Assembly: GCA_947454105.1 (NCBI GenBank)
Contig: CANGIP010000014.1
Location: 1-48,859 of the forward strand
Direction: 5' to 3'
Source: Actinomycetota bacterium
Lineage (GTDB): Bacteria; Actinomycetota; Acidimicrobiia; Acidimicrobiales; Ilumatobacteraceae
Length of the DNA: 48,859 nt
Shown here one piece after another: positions 1 through 8,754 of this stretch. Position numbers and translations under genes: made by a program. The notes beneath the pieces were generated by a model, which ran no database searches, was not told where the DNA came from, and saw only the letters and a list, made by a program, of their open reading frames with translations. Positions within the stretch are counted from its first letter, which is position 1; the number at the start of each line of letters is the position of its first letter.

Positions 1-387
1 GAGCAGTCGGTCGGGCGTGACGTCATCTCTCCAGTGGCGGGGCGCATCACGTTCGCAGGAACTGTGGTCAACCAGCAATTCGTGTCGATCGACCCAGGTC
101 CTGAATCTGGTTTTGGCCCCGAGGTCGTGGTGACGATCGGGGGTCTCGTTCGTGACCCAAGTGTGAAGTCAGGGCAGATTGTTCGGGCTGGTCAGCGCCT
201 AGGGATGACCGATGGCCTCATTCATCTCAGTATGCGATACATCATGGAAGGAAAACCAGCTCGCTACATCGATCCCACCTCATTTTTGGCTCTTCGCCGG
301 TCTCGAGTCCGCCTCATTCCGAACTCCCGAGTGGGTGGCCGCCGTACTTCAAGTCAGTTGACTTGCGCCGCGTCTTTTGGCAGGTGA
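1..387 (+). CDS. C-terminal part of an M23 (LytM-type) peptidase-like protein (5' truncated)
   Basis: The frame is open from the first base of the window to a TGA at 385-387, so the start lies upstream. The visible part reads DVISPVAGRITFAG, then a V-x-I-D-P-G stretch, 'SGQIVRAGQRLG' and 'GLIHLSMRY'. This follows the pattern of the beta-sheet core of M23 endopeptidases, which cut peptidoglycan cross-links outside the membrane. The usual C-terminal HxH zinc motif is reduced here to a single His in 'IHLSMR', so the protein may be a non-catalytic LytM factor. An M23 protein next to rpsB is a common actinobacterial arrangement. The last 30 residues are basic and look like a tail outside the domain. 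The family call is from pattern recognition only. Confidence 0.6.
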   Translation, partial: EQSVGRDVISPVAGRITFAGTVVNQQFVSIDPGPESGFGPEVVVTIGGLVRDPSVKSGQIVRAGQRLGMTDGLIHLSMRYIMEGKPARYIDPTSFLALRRSRVRLIPNSRVGGRRTSSQLTCAASFGR

Positions 388-471
388 GGTGGCACTTTGG
401 GACGAAGTCCCGCTAGCGTGGGACGGGCAAGAAACAAGTTCTTGCAGCAATTCAAACGCTCAAAACAAAAC

Positions 472-520
472 GCATGGTCCTCATCCTGCGGTCGTCACTT
501 TGTGATGCGAGGTCCCATGC
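472..520 (+). promoter_or_regulatory. Stem-loop in the rpsB leader
   Basis: In the 163-bp gap before rpsB, GCATGG (472-477) pairs with CCATGC (515-520), CCTC (479-482) with GAGG (509-512), and ATC (483-485) with GAT (504-506), leaving small internal loops. Another short hairpin (CAAGAA 428-433 with TTCTTG 439-444) lies upstream. S2 is known to repress its own operon through the rpsB leader in other bacteria, so an autoregulatory role is possible but inferred. I see no confident promoter hexamers in the gap. Confidence 0.35.
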
Positions 521-550
521 CCCTAACCGCAGAAACAGGAGGACAGTGCC

Positions 551-1417
551 ATGGCCATCGTCACGATGCGTCAATTATTGGAAGCCCGAGTTCACTTCGG
601 TCACCAAACCCGTCGTTGGAACCCCAAGATGCGTCGCTTCATCTTTGGTGAGCGCAACGACATTTACATCATCGACTTGCAGCAGACCCTTGAGCGCATC
701 GAGACCGCGTACGCATTCGTGCGTGACTTGGTCGCCGGTGGCGGTTCGGTTCTGTTCATCGGTACCAAGCAGCAAGCTCAAGACCCCATTGCTGGCTTTG
801 CCGAGAAGTGCGGCATGCCGTACATCAACGAACGTTGGTTGGGTGGAATGCTCACCAACTTTGAAACCATTCACAAGCGCGTCCAAAAGATGCTTGAACT
901 TGAGCGTCTCAAAGAGACCGGTGAATTCGATCTCATGCCGAAGAAAGAAGCTCTTTTGAAGAGCCGCGAATTGGCCAAGTTGCAGAAGAACCTCAGCGGT
1001 ATTCGCCACATGACCAAGCGCCCGCAGTGTGTTTTCATCATCGACACCAAGAAAGAACACATCGGCGTGACCGAAGCGAACAAACTTGGTATTCCGATCG
1101 TTGGCATCGTTGACACCAACGTTGACCCCGATCTCATCACGTTCCCGATTCCTGGTAACGACGATGCAATTCGTGCAAACGAATTGATGTCAAAGATGAT
1201 TGCTGAAGCAGTGATCGAAGGTCGTTACATCGCATCGAAGCGCAATCCAGGTTTGGTTGCACCCGAAAAGAGCGACGCCGAAAAGGCTGAGTTCGCGGCC
1301 AACCAAGCCAATGCCCGTACCCAAGCAGCTGCCGCTCAAGCCGAGCGCGAAGCCCGTCTTGCTGCATCAAAAGCTCCCGTTGCTGAAGCAACTGCAGACA
1401 CCACTCCGGAGGCCTGA
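551..1417 (+). CDS. rpsB: 30S ribosomal protein S2
   Basis: S2 binds the head-body junction of the small ribosomal subunit and is needed for S1 docking and initiation. The protein opens with a typical S2 start ([20 protein letters not shown]) and carries '[14 protein letters not shown]' and '[13 protein letters not shown]' in order, then '[25 protein letters not shown]' at about residues 183-207 (written here only as a landmark span). The 288 residues exceed the usual 230-260 because of an Ala/Glu/Lys-rich tail from about residue 237. The ATG at 551 has a strong AGGAGGA 7 nt upstream. tsf follows after 3 bp, forming the usual rpsB-tsf operon. Confidence 0.97.
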   Translation: MAIVTMRQLLEARVHFGHQTRRWNPKMRRFIFGERNDIYIIDLQQTLERIETAYAFVRDLVAGGGSVLFIGTKQQAQDPIAGFAEKCGMPYINERWLGGMLTNFETIHKRVQKMLELERLKETGEFDLMPKKEALLKSRELAKLQKNLSGIRHMTKRPQCVFIIDTKKEHIGVTEANKLGIPIVGIVDTNVDPDLITFPIPGNDDAIRANELMSKMIAEAVIEGRYIASKRNPGLVAPEKSDAEKAEFAANQANARTQAAAAQAEREARLAASKAPVAEATADTTPEA

Positions 1418-1420
1418 GAA

Positions 1421-2209
1421 ATGTCGTTTACAGCCAAAGATGTTCAGAGTCTGCGTCAGTCCACCGGCGCCGGCATGATGGATTGCAAGAAGGCTCTCGA
1501 AAATAACAATGGCGACATTGAAGAGGCCAAGCAGTGGTTGCGCGAAAAAGGTTTGGCCGCATCAGCTAAGCGTGATGACCGCGACAACAACCAAGGCGTT
1601 GTTGCGCTTGTCGTTACAAACAACGTTGGTGCGATTGTCAAGCTCAAATCAGAAACCGACTTCGTCGCCGGTAGCGATCAGTTCAAGGGTGAAGCACAAG
1701 CTTTGGCCGAACTTGTTGCTGCTAAAGGTGAAGCTGCCGTTGCTGAGCGTTCCGCAATTCTTGACGACCTCAAGATCGTTCTCAAAGAGAAGATCGAACT
1801 TGGTGAAGTCGTGCGCATTGAAGCAGCACCTGGCAACATCGTTGACAGCTACCAGCACATCCAAGGTGGACGTGGAGTCAATGCAGTTCTCGTCGAACTC
1901 GAAGGCGGTTCGGTTGAACTTGCTCACGACATCGCCGTGCACATCGCATTCGCTCGCCCCAAGTACTTGAACCGTGAAGAAATTCCGGCCGACGTTCTTG
2001 AAAAAGAAAAGGCCACCCTCGAAGCGATCAGTCGCAACGAAGGTAAGCCAGAGGCTTCATTGCCCAAGATCGTCGAAGGCCGTATCAACGGTTTCTACAA
2101 AGATGTGTGTTTGGTTGAACAGCCTTACGCGAAAGATGACAAGCAGTCGGTGACCCAGATTTTGGGTGGCGCGAAAATTATTCGCTTCGCTCAAGTCGAG
2201 ATCGGCTGA
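1421..2209 (+). CDS. tsf: Elongation factor Ts
   Basis: EF-Ts is the guanine-nucleotide exchange factor that recycles EF-Tu-GDP in the cytoplasm. The N-terminal UBA-like domain (about 1-55) reads VQSLRQSTGAGMMDCKKAL, and the signature 'KSETDFVAGSDQF' lies near residue 80, the segment that contacts EF-Tu. The length (262 aa) is normal for a bacterial EF-Ts. The ATG at 1421 is served by GGAGG at 1408-1412 inside the end of rpsB, so the two genes are cotranscribed and probably translationally coupled. pyrH starts 6 bp downstream. Confidence 0.97.
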   Translation: MSFTAKDVQSLRQSTGAGMMDCKKALENNNGDIEEAKQWLREKGLAASAKRDDRDNNQGVVALVVTNNVGAIVKLKSETDFVAGSDQFKGEAQALAELVAAKGEAAVAERSAILDDLKIVLKEKIELGEVVRIEAAPGNIVDSYQHIQGGRGVNAVLVELEGGSVELAHDIAVHIAFARPKYLNREEIPADVLEKEKATLEAISRNEGKPEASLPKIVEGRINGFYKDVCLVEQPYAKDDKQSVTQILGGAKIIRFAQVEIG

Positions 2210-2215
2210 TCGGTC

Positions 2216-2971
2216 ATGGCCGGAACTGACGCTGGTTCATCCCGTCAGGCCGACCGTCCCGCGTGGAAGCGGGTCGTTCTCAAACTGTCGGGTGAGGCTT
2301 TGGCCGAACCGACAGGTTTTGGACTGGACAATGGTGTTCTGCATCAAGTGGCCACCGAGATCAAAGATGTCCGCGACAATCTGAAAATAGATATCGCGGT
2401 CGTCGTTGGTGGTGGCAACTTCTGGCGAGGTCTTAAAGGGGCCGGCCAAGGTATGGATCAGGCGCAAGCCGACTTCATGGGCATGATTGCCACCGTGATG
2501 AATGGTCTGGCGCTGCAAGACGCCCTTGAACGGGTCGGTCAACAAAGCCGAGTGATGACCGCCATTGAGATGCCCAAGGTTGCCGAACCGTACATTCGTC
2601 GTCGCGCCGAGCGCCACATGGAAAAAGGTCGAGTTGTCATTTTCGCTGGTGGTACGGGCAATCCGTTCTTCACGACTGATACCGCGGCCGCTTTGCGAGC
2701 CGCCGAAATTGATGCTCAGGCCATTTTGAAGGGAACCCATTCGGGCGTTGATGGTGTGTACACCGCCGACCCCAAACTTGATCCCACGGCCACGCGATAC
2801 GACCGTATTTCGCACAAAGACGTCATCGAAAAAGAACTGCGGGTCATGGACGCCACGGCGATCGCCTTTTGCCGTGACAACAAGATCCCGATTGTGGTCT
2901 TTGATGTCAGCACCCCTGGGAACATCAGATCCGTTCTTGAGGGTCATGCCATAGGTACGCTGGTCGGGTGA
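2216..2971 (+). CDS. pyrH: Uridylate kinase (UMP kinase)
   Basis: PyrH phosphorylates UMP to UDP with ATP in pyrimidine nucleotide synthesis and belongs to the amino-acid-kinase fold. The sequence shows [12 protein letters not shown] near residue 20, '[11 protein letters not shown]' near 65, the UMP-binding '[17 protein letters not shown]' near 145, and '[10 protein letters not shown]' near 180. The family is usually 235-250 aa, so 251 is normal, with a short extra N-terminus. The stop overlaps the frr GTG start in a GTGA, which points to coupled translation in the tsf-pyrH-frr operon. Confidence 0.97.
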   Translation: MAGTDAGSSRQADRPAWKRVVLKLSGEALAEPTGFGLDNGVLHQVATEIKDVRDNLKIDIAVVVGGGNFWRGLKGAGQGMDQAQADFMGMIATVMNGLALQDALERVGQQSRVMTAIEMPKVAEPYIRRRAERHMEKGRVVIFAGGTGNPFFTTDTAAALRAAEIDAQAILKGTHSGVDGVYTADPKLDPTATRYDRISHKDVIEKELRVMDATAIAFCRDNKIPIVVFDVSTPGNIRSVLEGHAIGTLVG

Positions 2972-3525
2972 CAGACGACATTCTTCTCGAGGCCATCGAC
3001 AAGATGGATAAGGCCGTCGAGCACGCCCAATCTCAGTTCACAACGATTCGAACTGGACGAGCGACGCCCGCCCTCGTTGAAAAACTCATTGTCAGTTACT
3101 ACGGGGCCGATGTCCCACTGCAGCAATTGGCAGGTTTTCAGGTTCCTGAAGCCCGCACCCTGGTCATTAAGCCTCACGACCGTGGGTCATTGAACGCCAT
3201 TGAGAAAGCGATTCGCGACAGCGACCTTGGCATGTCCCCGTCAAATGACGGAGTCATCATTCGGCTGAATTTCCCGATGTTGACCGAAGAGCGACGTCGC
3301 GATTACGTGAAGCTCGTGAAGAATATGGCAGAGGACGGTCGTGTCGCCGTACGAAATGTACGTCGAGACGCCCGAAAGCAGTTAGAAACGGCCGAAAAAG
3401 CCGGAGAAGTATCAGCAGATGAACTAGATCGTGCTGAAAAAGAACTAGACAAGATCACGCACGACCATGTTGAACATATTGACAAGGCCGTGCAACGTAA
3501 AGAACAAGAACTTCTGGAAGTCTGA
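2968..3525 (+). CDS. frr: Ribosome recycling factor
   Basis: RRF splits the post-termination ribosome together with EF-G. The 185-aa protein is the normal family length. It contains the hinge-proximal '[13 protein letters not shown]', the loop '[19 protein letters not shown]' and the C-terminal helix '[20 protein letters not shown]' typical of RRF. The start is GTG at 2968, overlapping the pyrH stop by 4 bp; no other start would keep the N-terminal '[17 protein letters not shown]' helix. cdsA begins 12 bp after the stop. Confidence 0.97.
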   Translation: MTDDILLEAIDKMDKAVEHAQSQFTTIRTGRATPALVEKLIVSYYGADVPLQQLAGFQVPEARTLVIKPHDRGSLNAIEKAIRDSDLGMSPSNDGVIIRLNFPMLTEERRRDYVKLVKNMAEDGRVAVRNVRRDARKQLETAEKAGEVSADELDRAEKELDKITHDHVEHIDKAVQRKEQELLEV

Positions 3526-3537
3526 TAGGACGGGACC

Positions 3538-5061
3538 ATGAGCGATGACATGTGGCGCAAGGGTTCTGGCTCAGGCCAGGACGATGAATTCGAAGACTTC
3601 GGTGAACTCCGATTCTCCGACGATGAAGGTGACGACGAGCCAGCTCCTTTGAGCTTTGGCGACAACGACACCGGATCACTTCCGCATTGGACTGAAAAGC
3701 CCACCGGCGAGTTGCCGCGTCTTTTCGGCGACGATCCATCTGGTTCGGTGTCGCGTCCGATTCCGCGTGATTCGTCTCGTGATGTTTCGCGTGATGTATC
3801 GCGTGACGTGTCTCGTGAATCGGGGTCAGTTGACGAAACTGGTGAAGTCGATGTGTGGGGTTCCTATTCGGGTACCGCACCGCGCCCGATTCCTGATCGC
3901 CCATCAGGTGCAACTCCTCGTCCTGATGATTCGGGAAGTAGCGGTCGACCGCGCGTCCGCCTTGGCGACCCAACTGGTGGAACCCGTCGTGACGATACGA
4001 CCGGCACTTCTACTCGTCCCATCCCGAATGTTCGTCGTGATGACACCGCGGGGACAAGTGGAACCAGTCGCACCAACCGAATTTCGATTGTTACTGATGA
4101 CACCCAGGGTCGCCCAGTGACCGGCAGTCGTCCTCGTCCAGTAACCGAACGTGGTCCGCGACCGCGTCCTGATGCACGCCCAAGTGATCGCGGTCAACGC
4201 AGTATCCCGGCGCGTCCTGGCGTGGCAGGTCGCGATATGCCTACAGCAATCGCAGTTGGTTTATTGATGCTTGCGGCATTCATTGCCGCGTTGCTCTGGA
4301 AGCCCGTTGCGGTGTTGGCCATTGTTGTTTTGGTCTGTGGTCTGGCTGCTGTTGAATTCTTTGAGAAAGTTTCTGATAAGGGCTACAAGCCGGCATCAAT
4401 TGTGGGAATCACTGCGTCCATCTGTGCGCCGCTTGCTGCCTATTGGGTGGGCGACGGAGCATTGCCGTTGGTATTCACTTTGGCAATGATGGCGGCGGCG
4501 GTTTCATTTGTCGGTGCAAAAGATATTCAGGCGAGCCCGATGCCCAATATGGCCATCACCTCGCTTGGCATGTTGTGGATCGGAATGATGGGTTCATTCG
4601 CCGCGCTATTGGCCGGAGTTTCAAACGTGCCTGGTCTTGCGAATGTCGGCACTGACACTTTGTTCATCGTTGCCGTTGGTGTTATCGCTAATGATGTGGG
4701 TGCATTGTTTGTCGGTTCAGCCGCAGGGAAGACACCGCTCCGTGCATGGATCAGCCCCAACAAGACCCTTGAAGGTTTGATGGGCGGATCGCTCGCAACT
4801 TTGATCGCAATGTGGATCGTAAGTTTGCAAAGTGATACATGGAACAACGTCGGTGAAGTATTGCTGTTGGCGATTTTGGTTGCAGTTCTTGCACCGCTCG
4901 GCGATCTTGTCGAAAGCATGTTTAAGCGCAACCTTGGCATCAAAGACTTCGGCACAGTGATTCGTGGTCATGGCGGAGTCCTTGATCGTTTTGATGGATT
5001 CTTGTTCGTGTTGCCGGCTGCCTACTACTTGTTGATGGTGCTCCAGCCTTACGCGTCGTGA
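3538..5061 (+). CDS. cdsA: Phosphatidate cytidylyltransferase with a long low-complexity N-terminal region
   Basis: CdsA makes CDP-diacylglycerol from phosphatidate and CTP in the membrane, feeding phospholipid synthesis. Residues 233-507 form the enzyme, with several hydrophobic segments and the family signature near the C-terminus: 'SMFKRNLGIKDFG' followed by 'GHGGVLDRFDG', which contains the metal-binding Asp residues. Residues 1-232 are unusual: hydrophilic, rich in Asp, Arg, Ser, Pro and Thr, without membrane segments, and with a DVSR repeat (about 81-94) and repeated 'RPIP' and 'DDT(T/A)GT' motifs. Most CdsA proteins are 260-300 aa. The extension is probably a disordered cytosolic tail of unknown job. 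The ATG has GGACGGGA just upstream. Confidence 0.92.
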   Translation: MSDDMWRKGSGSGQDDEFEDFGELRFSDDEGDDEPAPLSFGDNDTGSLPHWTEKPTGELPRLFGDDPSGSVSRPIPRDSSRDVSRDVSRDVSRESGSVDETGEVDVWGSYSGTAPRPIPDRPSGATPRPDDSGSSGRPRVRLGDPTGGTRRDDTTGTSTRPIPNVRRDDTAGTSGTSRTNRISIVTDDTQGRPVTGSRPRPVTERGPRPRPDARPSDRGQRSIPARPGVAGRDMPTAIAVGLLMLAAFIAALLWKPVAVLAIVVLVCGLAAVEFFEKVSDKGYKPASIVGITASICAPLAAYWVGDGALPLVFTLAMMAAAVSFVGAKDIQASPMPNMAITSLGMLWIGMMGSFAALLAGVSNVPGLANVGTDTLFIVAVGVIANDVGALFVGSAAGKTPLRAWISPNKTLEGLMGGSLATLIAMWIVSLQSDTWNNVGEVLLLAILVAVLAPLGDLVESMFKRNLGIKDFGTVIRGHGGVLDRFDGFLFVLPAAYYLLMVLQPYAS

Positions 5062-5069
5062 TGTGAACG

Positions 5070-6242
5070 GTGGGTACCGTTCGTGTTTCTATAGCTGGTA
5101 GTTCGGGATCAATCGGAACCCAAACTCTTGACGTCGTTCGTGCCGAGAATGAGCGTTGCGCTCAAGGGTTGTCGGAGATCGAATATGTGGTCACCGGAAT
5201 TGGACTTGGCTCAAACATTGATGTGCTCATTGCTCAGGCCCGTGAATTCAAACCTGGTGTCGTCGCGGTCGCTGATATATCGCGTCATCAAGAAGTGCGC
5301 AATGCTCTTCCTGGCGTCACGGTCGTGCGCGATATGGCCGAACTTGTCAGTGGTGCAGATGTCGTAGTGAACGGTGTCGTGGGATTCGCAGGGTTGCCGG
5401 TCACTCTTGAGACTTTGCGTCAAGGAAAGCGTTTAGGGCTTGCGAATAAAGAATCGTTGATTGCTGCTGGCCCAGTTGTTCAACCATTACGTACAGTGCC
5501 AGGTGCCGAAATAGTTCCGGTCGATAGTGAGCATTGCGCCGTGCATCAATGTCTGCGGTCCACAGTTCGACCCGGCGTTGAAGTGTCACGAATTGTGTTG
5601 ACCGCAAGTGGTGGCCCATTTCGCGGTCGCACATTGAGTGACCTTGCCGAAGTCACTGTTCAGCAAGCGTTAGCCCACCCCACGTGGAGCATGGGTCCAA
5701 AGATTACGATTGACTCGTCAACTTTGATGAACAAAGGGCTTGAAGTCATTGAGGCGCACGAACTTTTCGGAGTGAGTTACGACCAAATTGAGGTCGTCGT
5801 CCACCCTCAGTCGGTGATTCATTCAATGGTTGAGTTCACCGACGGTTGCACTATGGCGCAATTGAGTATGCCCGATATGCGGCTACCTATTGGATATGCA
5901 CTCGCTCATCCAAATCGCATAGGCACACCATTCGGTCGCATTGATTGGTCGACTCTGACCCATCTTGATTTCAGTGCACCAGATATTTCAACATTCCGAT
6001 GCTTGTCATTGGCATATCAAGCCGGACGCGCCGGCGGAACTGCACCGGCATTTTTGTCAGCGGCAAATGAAATTGCAGTTGAGGCATTCTTGGCGGGATC
6101 GTTGAAGTGGCCCGACATTGCTGCTGTTATCGAAGCTTCGTTACAGAAATACCGTGCGACGAATGGCACTTTGTCGAGCGAGGACATCATTGAGGCCGAC
6201 CGCTCAGGGCGCGAAGAAGCGCATAGGGTGCTATCACAATGA
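5070..6242 (+). CDS. dxr: 1-deoxy-D-xylulose 5-phosphate reductoisomerase
   Basis: Dxr converts DXP to 2-C-methyl-D-erythritol 4-phosphate with NADPH, the committed step of the MEP isoprenoid pathway. The NADPH-binding 'GSSGSIGTQTLDV' lies at residues 10-22. Further on are 'LANKESLIAAG', 'PVDSEHCAVHQC' (metal ligands Asp and Glu), the flexible-lid 'TASGGPFRG', and 'HPTWSMGPKITIDSSTLMNK' with the substrate-binding residues. The start is GTG at 5070, 8 bp after cdsA. At 390 aa the length is typical. The stop overlaps the rseP start in ATGA. ispG, another MEP enzyme, lies two genes downstream. Confidence 0.97.
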   Translation: MGTVRVSIAGSSGSIGTQTLDVVRAENERCAQGLSEIEYVVTGIGLGSNIDVLIAQAREFKPGVVAVADISRHQEVRNALPGVTVVRDMAELVSGADVVVNGVVGFAGLPVTLETLRQGKRLGLANKESLIAAGPVVQPLRTVPGAEIVPVDSEHCAVHQCLRSTVRPGVEVSRIVLTASGGPFRGRTLSDLAEVTVQQALAHPTWSMGPKITIDSSTLMNKGLEVIEAHELFGVSYDQIEVVVHPQSVIHSMVEFTDGCTMAQLSMPDMRLPIGYALAHPNRIGTPFGRIDWSTLTHLDFSAPDISTFRCLSLAYQAGRAGGTAPAFLSAANEIAVEAFLAGSLKWPDIAAVIEASLQKYRATNGTLSSEDIIEADRSGREEAHRVLSQ

Positions 6243-7504
6243 CTTGGTATCGATCTTTCCGAGAAGAAATGATGGCGGGTGGAGCTGTTGATGATCCCAC
6301 TGCCGAGCCAAAGGCGCCGCGTCAAGCGATTGCTGTCTTGTCGGGGATCGCTGTTGTTGCATTATTGATTTGGTTGGGAATGAGCAACAAGTGGAGTCTC
6401 GTGCTTGTTGCCGGACTTTTGATCTCTGTTTTCTTACACGAACTTGGTCACTTTGCTACTGCGGGTTGGGCAGGTATGAAGCGCACGCAGTTCTTCATGG
6501 GCTTTGGACCAAAGATCTGGAGCACTCATCGCAACGGTGTCGAGTATGGAGTTCGAGCATTGCCACTTGGTGCATTCGTGCGCATTGTGGGAATGAATAA
6601 TCTTGATCCAGTCGAACCTGGCGATGAAGAAGTTTCGTATTCGTCAAAGCCGTATCGCTGGCGCTTGTTAGTGATCACTGCGGGATCGCTGATGCACCTC
6701 ATCATTGCTGTGCTCATCATGATGTTCGTTTACACAGTGGGTGGTCGCTATCAAGACACTGGAACAGTCACGGTTTTTGCCGTCACCGAAGACTCGCCGG
6801 CAGCACATGCTGGAATTGGTCTTGGTGATGAAATTTTGTCAGTGAATGGCTCCAAGTTGACTTCGGCGGATGACTTGCGCAACACAATTCGCTCGGCGCA
6901 AGCTGGCGATGCGATGACGGTCATCTTCAAGGAAAGTGGACCGGGCGATGACGGTTCAGAAAAATCTGTCAACGTGGTGTTGGCACCTCACCCGACTGAC
7001 ACGACCCCTGGTATTGGCTACCTGGGCGTCGGTACCGATAGCTACGGTCGCAACAAACTCGGTCTGATTTCCGCATCGAGTCATGTCGCGAGCGACTTGT
7101 GGCATGGCATGGGTAGCACGATTTCTGGAATCGGAACTGTGATTAACCCAGCGAATCAATGGACTCAATTGACCGATAAGAATGCTGACCCCATGAAGCG
7201 TCCAACCACTGTGGTCGGCATTACCAAGGTCGCCGGAGATATTGGTAACCGCGACGGACTATACGGTGTCCTTGAAGTCTTGGCCTCAATCAACGTGTTT
7301 GTGGGGCTCTTCAACTTGTTGCCGCTGTTGCCGTTTGATGGTGGACATGCTGCGATTGCGACGTATGAACGAATTCGTAGCCGAAAGAATCGCTCGTACC
7401 GCGCCGATGTAGAAAAGATGTGGCCAGTGACTGTGGTCGTTCTCACACTTTTATTGTTTTTAACTTTTACAGGTTTGTATCTCGATATCACGAGACCGTT
7501 CTAA
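6239..7504 (+). CDS. rseP: Site-2 intramembrane metalloprotease (RseP/Rip1-like, M50B)
   Basis: This is a membrane zinc protease of the regulated intramembrane proteolysis type, which clips anti-sigma factors or signal remnants. The catalytic HELGH is at about residues 67-71 in the first conserved membrane helix. A PDZ domain follows ('DSPAAHAGIGLGDEILSVNG', about 180-250). The second active-site motif, 'NLLPLLPFDGGH' with the metal-binding Asp, is near residue 360. Hydrophobic helices lie around 33-60, 135-165, 345-365 and 395-415. The position between dxr and ispG is the standard actinobacterial one. The start codon ATG overlaps the dxr stop, so expression is probably coupled. Confidence 0.95.
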   Translation: MTWYRSFREEMMAGGAVDDPTAEPKAPRQAIAVLSGIAVVALLIWLGMSNKWSLVLVAGLLISVFLHELGHFATAGWAGMKRTQFFMGFGPKIWSTHRNGVEYGVRALPLGAFVRIVGMNNLDPVEPGDEEVSYSSKPYRWRLLVITAGSLMHLIIAVLIMMFVYTVGGRYQDTGTVTVFAVTEDSPAAHAGIGLGDEILSVNGSKLTSADDLRNTIRSAQAGDAMTVIFKESGPGDDGSEKSVNVVLAPHPTDTTPGIGYLGVGTDSYGRNKLGLISASSHVASDLWHGMGSTISGIGTVINPANQWTQLTDKNADPMKRPTTVVGITKVAGDIGNRDGLYGVLEVLASINVFVGLFNLLPLLPFDGGHAAIATYERIRSRKNRSYRADVEKMWPVTVVVLTLLLFLTFTGLYLDITRPF

Positions 7505-7524
7505 ACACTGACAGAATGTAAACA

Positions 7525-8754
7525 ATGACCACCACCGCTGGCTCGCTCACGAATCGTCGCCCTACCCGTCAAATCATGGTCGGCAAAGTTCCCGTTGGTG
7601 GGGGAGCGCCGATCACGGTGCAGTCAATGACGATCACCAAGACCGCAGACGTCGAAGGTACGTTGCAACAGATTTATGCCTTGGCCGCTGCTGGATGCGA
7701 CATCGTGCGTTGTACGTGTAACGAAATCGAGGCTGCCGAAGGTCTTGCCCAAATCGTGCCGCGCTCACCGGTGCCGATCATCGCTGACATTCATCATCAG
7801 TACAAGATGGCACTCGCCGCAATGGAAGCCGGGGTGCACGGTCTGCGGTTGAATCCAGGAAACATTCGCCGGCCCGAACACATCAAAGCTGTTGCATCCG
7901 AAGCCAAAGATCGTGGCATCCCGATTCGTATTGGCGTCAATGGTGGTTCGCTTGATCCTGAGTTGTACGACAAGTACGGCGGCAAGGTCACTCCTGAAGC
8001 GATGGTCGAATCGGCTTTGCGTGAAATTGCTTACTTTGATGAAGTTGGTTTTGATCAGATCAAGATCAGCGTGAAAGCATCAAATGTTCCGCTCATGGTT
8101 GAGGCGTATCGCCAACTCAGTGAAGTCACCGATTATCCGCTTCATCTTGGCGTGACCGAAGCTGGTCCGTTGCCGAATGGTTTACTCAAGGCAACGGCAG
8201 GAATTGCTGCTTTGTTGCTTGAAGGAATTGGTGACACGATTCGTTACAGTCTCACCGCCGACCCTGTCGAAGAAGCTCGCGCTGGCCGTCAATTGCTTGA
8301 AGCTCTTGGTCTTCGTGAACGAAAGAATGTCGACCTCATAGCTTGCCCAAGTTGTGGACGAGCCGAGATTGATGTCATTGATGTGGCCAATCGAGCGATG
8401 AAAGCTTTCGGCGAGCGCAAGATTCCGTTGCAAGTTGCTGTCATGGGCTGTGTGGTGAATGGACCAGGCGAGGCACGCGAAGCCGATTTGGGTATTGCTG
8501 CTGGTAATAAGCGCGGTCACTTGTTTGTGAAGGGTCGCAACGTGGCAGTCGTTCCCGAAAGCGAAATGGTTGAGGCATTAGTTGAATGGGCCGAGTTCAT
8601 TCACGAGCATGGTGCCGAAGCAGCAATTGCCCGTGTTGACACGGCTAAAGCCGAACGTGAAGCAGCAAAAGATCGTTCAATGTTGCTTGCTGAAAAAGGC
8701 GATGATGCCAATCATTCGCAAGAGCGCATCGTCGAGATACGAAAAAAGAGCTAG
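7525..8754 (+). CDS. ispG: 4-hydroxy-3-methylbut-2-en-1-yl diphosphate synthase
   Basis: IspG (GcpE) reductively opens MEcPP to HMBPP, the penultimate MEP step, using a [4Fe-4S] cluster. The N-terminal TIM-barrel part shows 'GGGAPITVQSMT' and 'HHQYKMALAAMEAGVHGLRL'. The C-terminal cluster domain provides the cysteines of 'CPSCGR' (about 274 and 277) and of 'VMGCVVNGPGEA' (about 309), and the conserved Glu of 'PGEAREADLG'. A charged 30-residue tail follows. The 409-aa length fits the short bacterial type. The gene ends convergently with manA, the two stops sharing one CTAG. Confidence 0.97.
   Translation: MTTTAGSLTNRRPTRQIMVGKVPVGGGAPITVQSMTITKTADVEGTLQQIYALAAAGCDIVRCTCNEIEAAEGLAQIVPRSPVPIIADIHHQYKMALAAMEAGVHGLRLNPGNIRRPEHIKAVASEAKDRGIPIRIGVNGGSLDPELYDKYGGKVTPEAMVESALREIAYFDEVGFDQIKISVKASNVPLMVEAYRQLSEVTDYPLHLGVTEAGPLPNGLLKATAGIAALLLEGIGDTIRYSLTADPVEEARAGRQLLEALGLRERKNVDLIACPSCGRAEIDVIDVANRAMKAFGERKIPLQVAVMGCVVNGPGEAREADLGIAAGNKRGHLFVKGRNVAVVPESEMVEALVEWAEFIHEHGAEAAIARVDTAKAEREAAKDRSMLLAEKGDDANHSQERIVEIRKKS

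Noticed and set aside
2237..2947. 236-aa open frame opposite pyrH
   Set aside because: It overlaps the clear UMP kinase completely and shows no recognisable motif.
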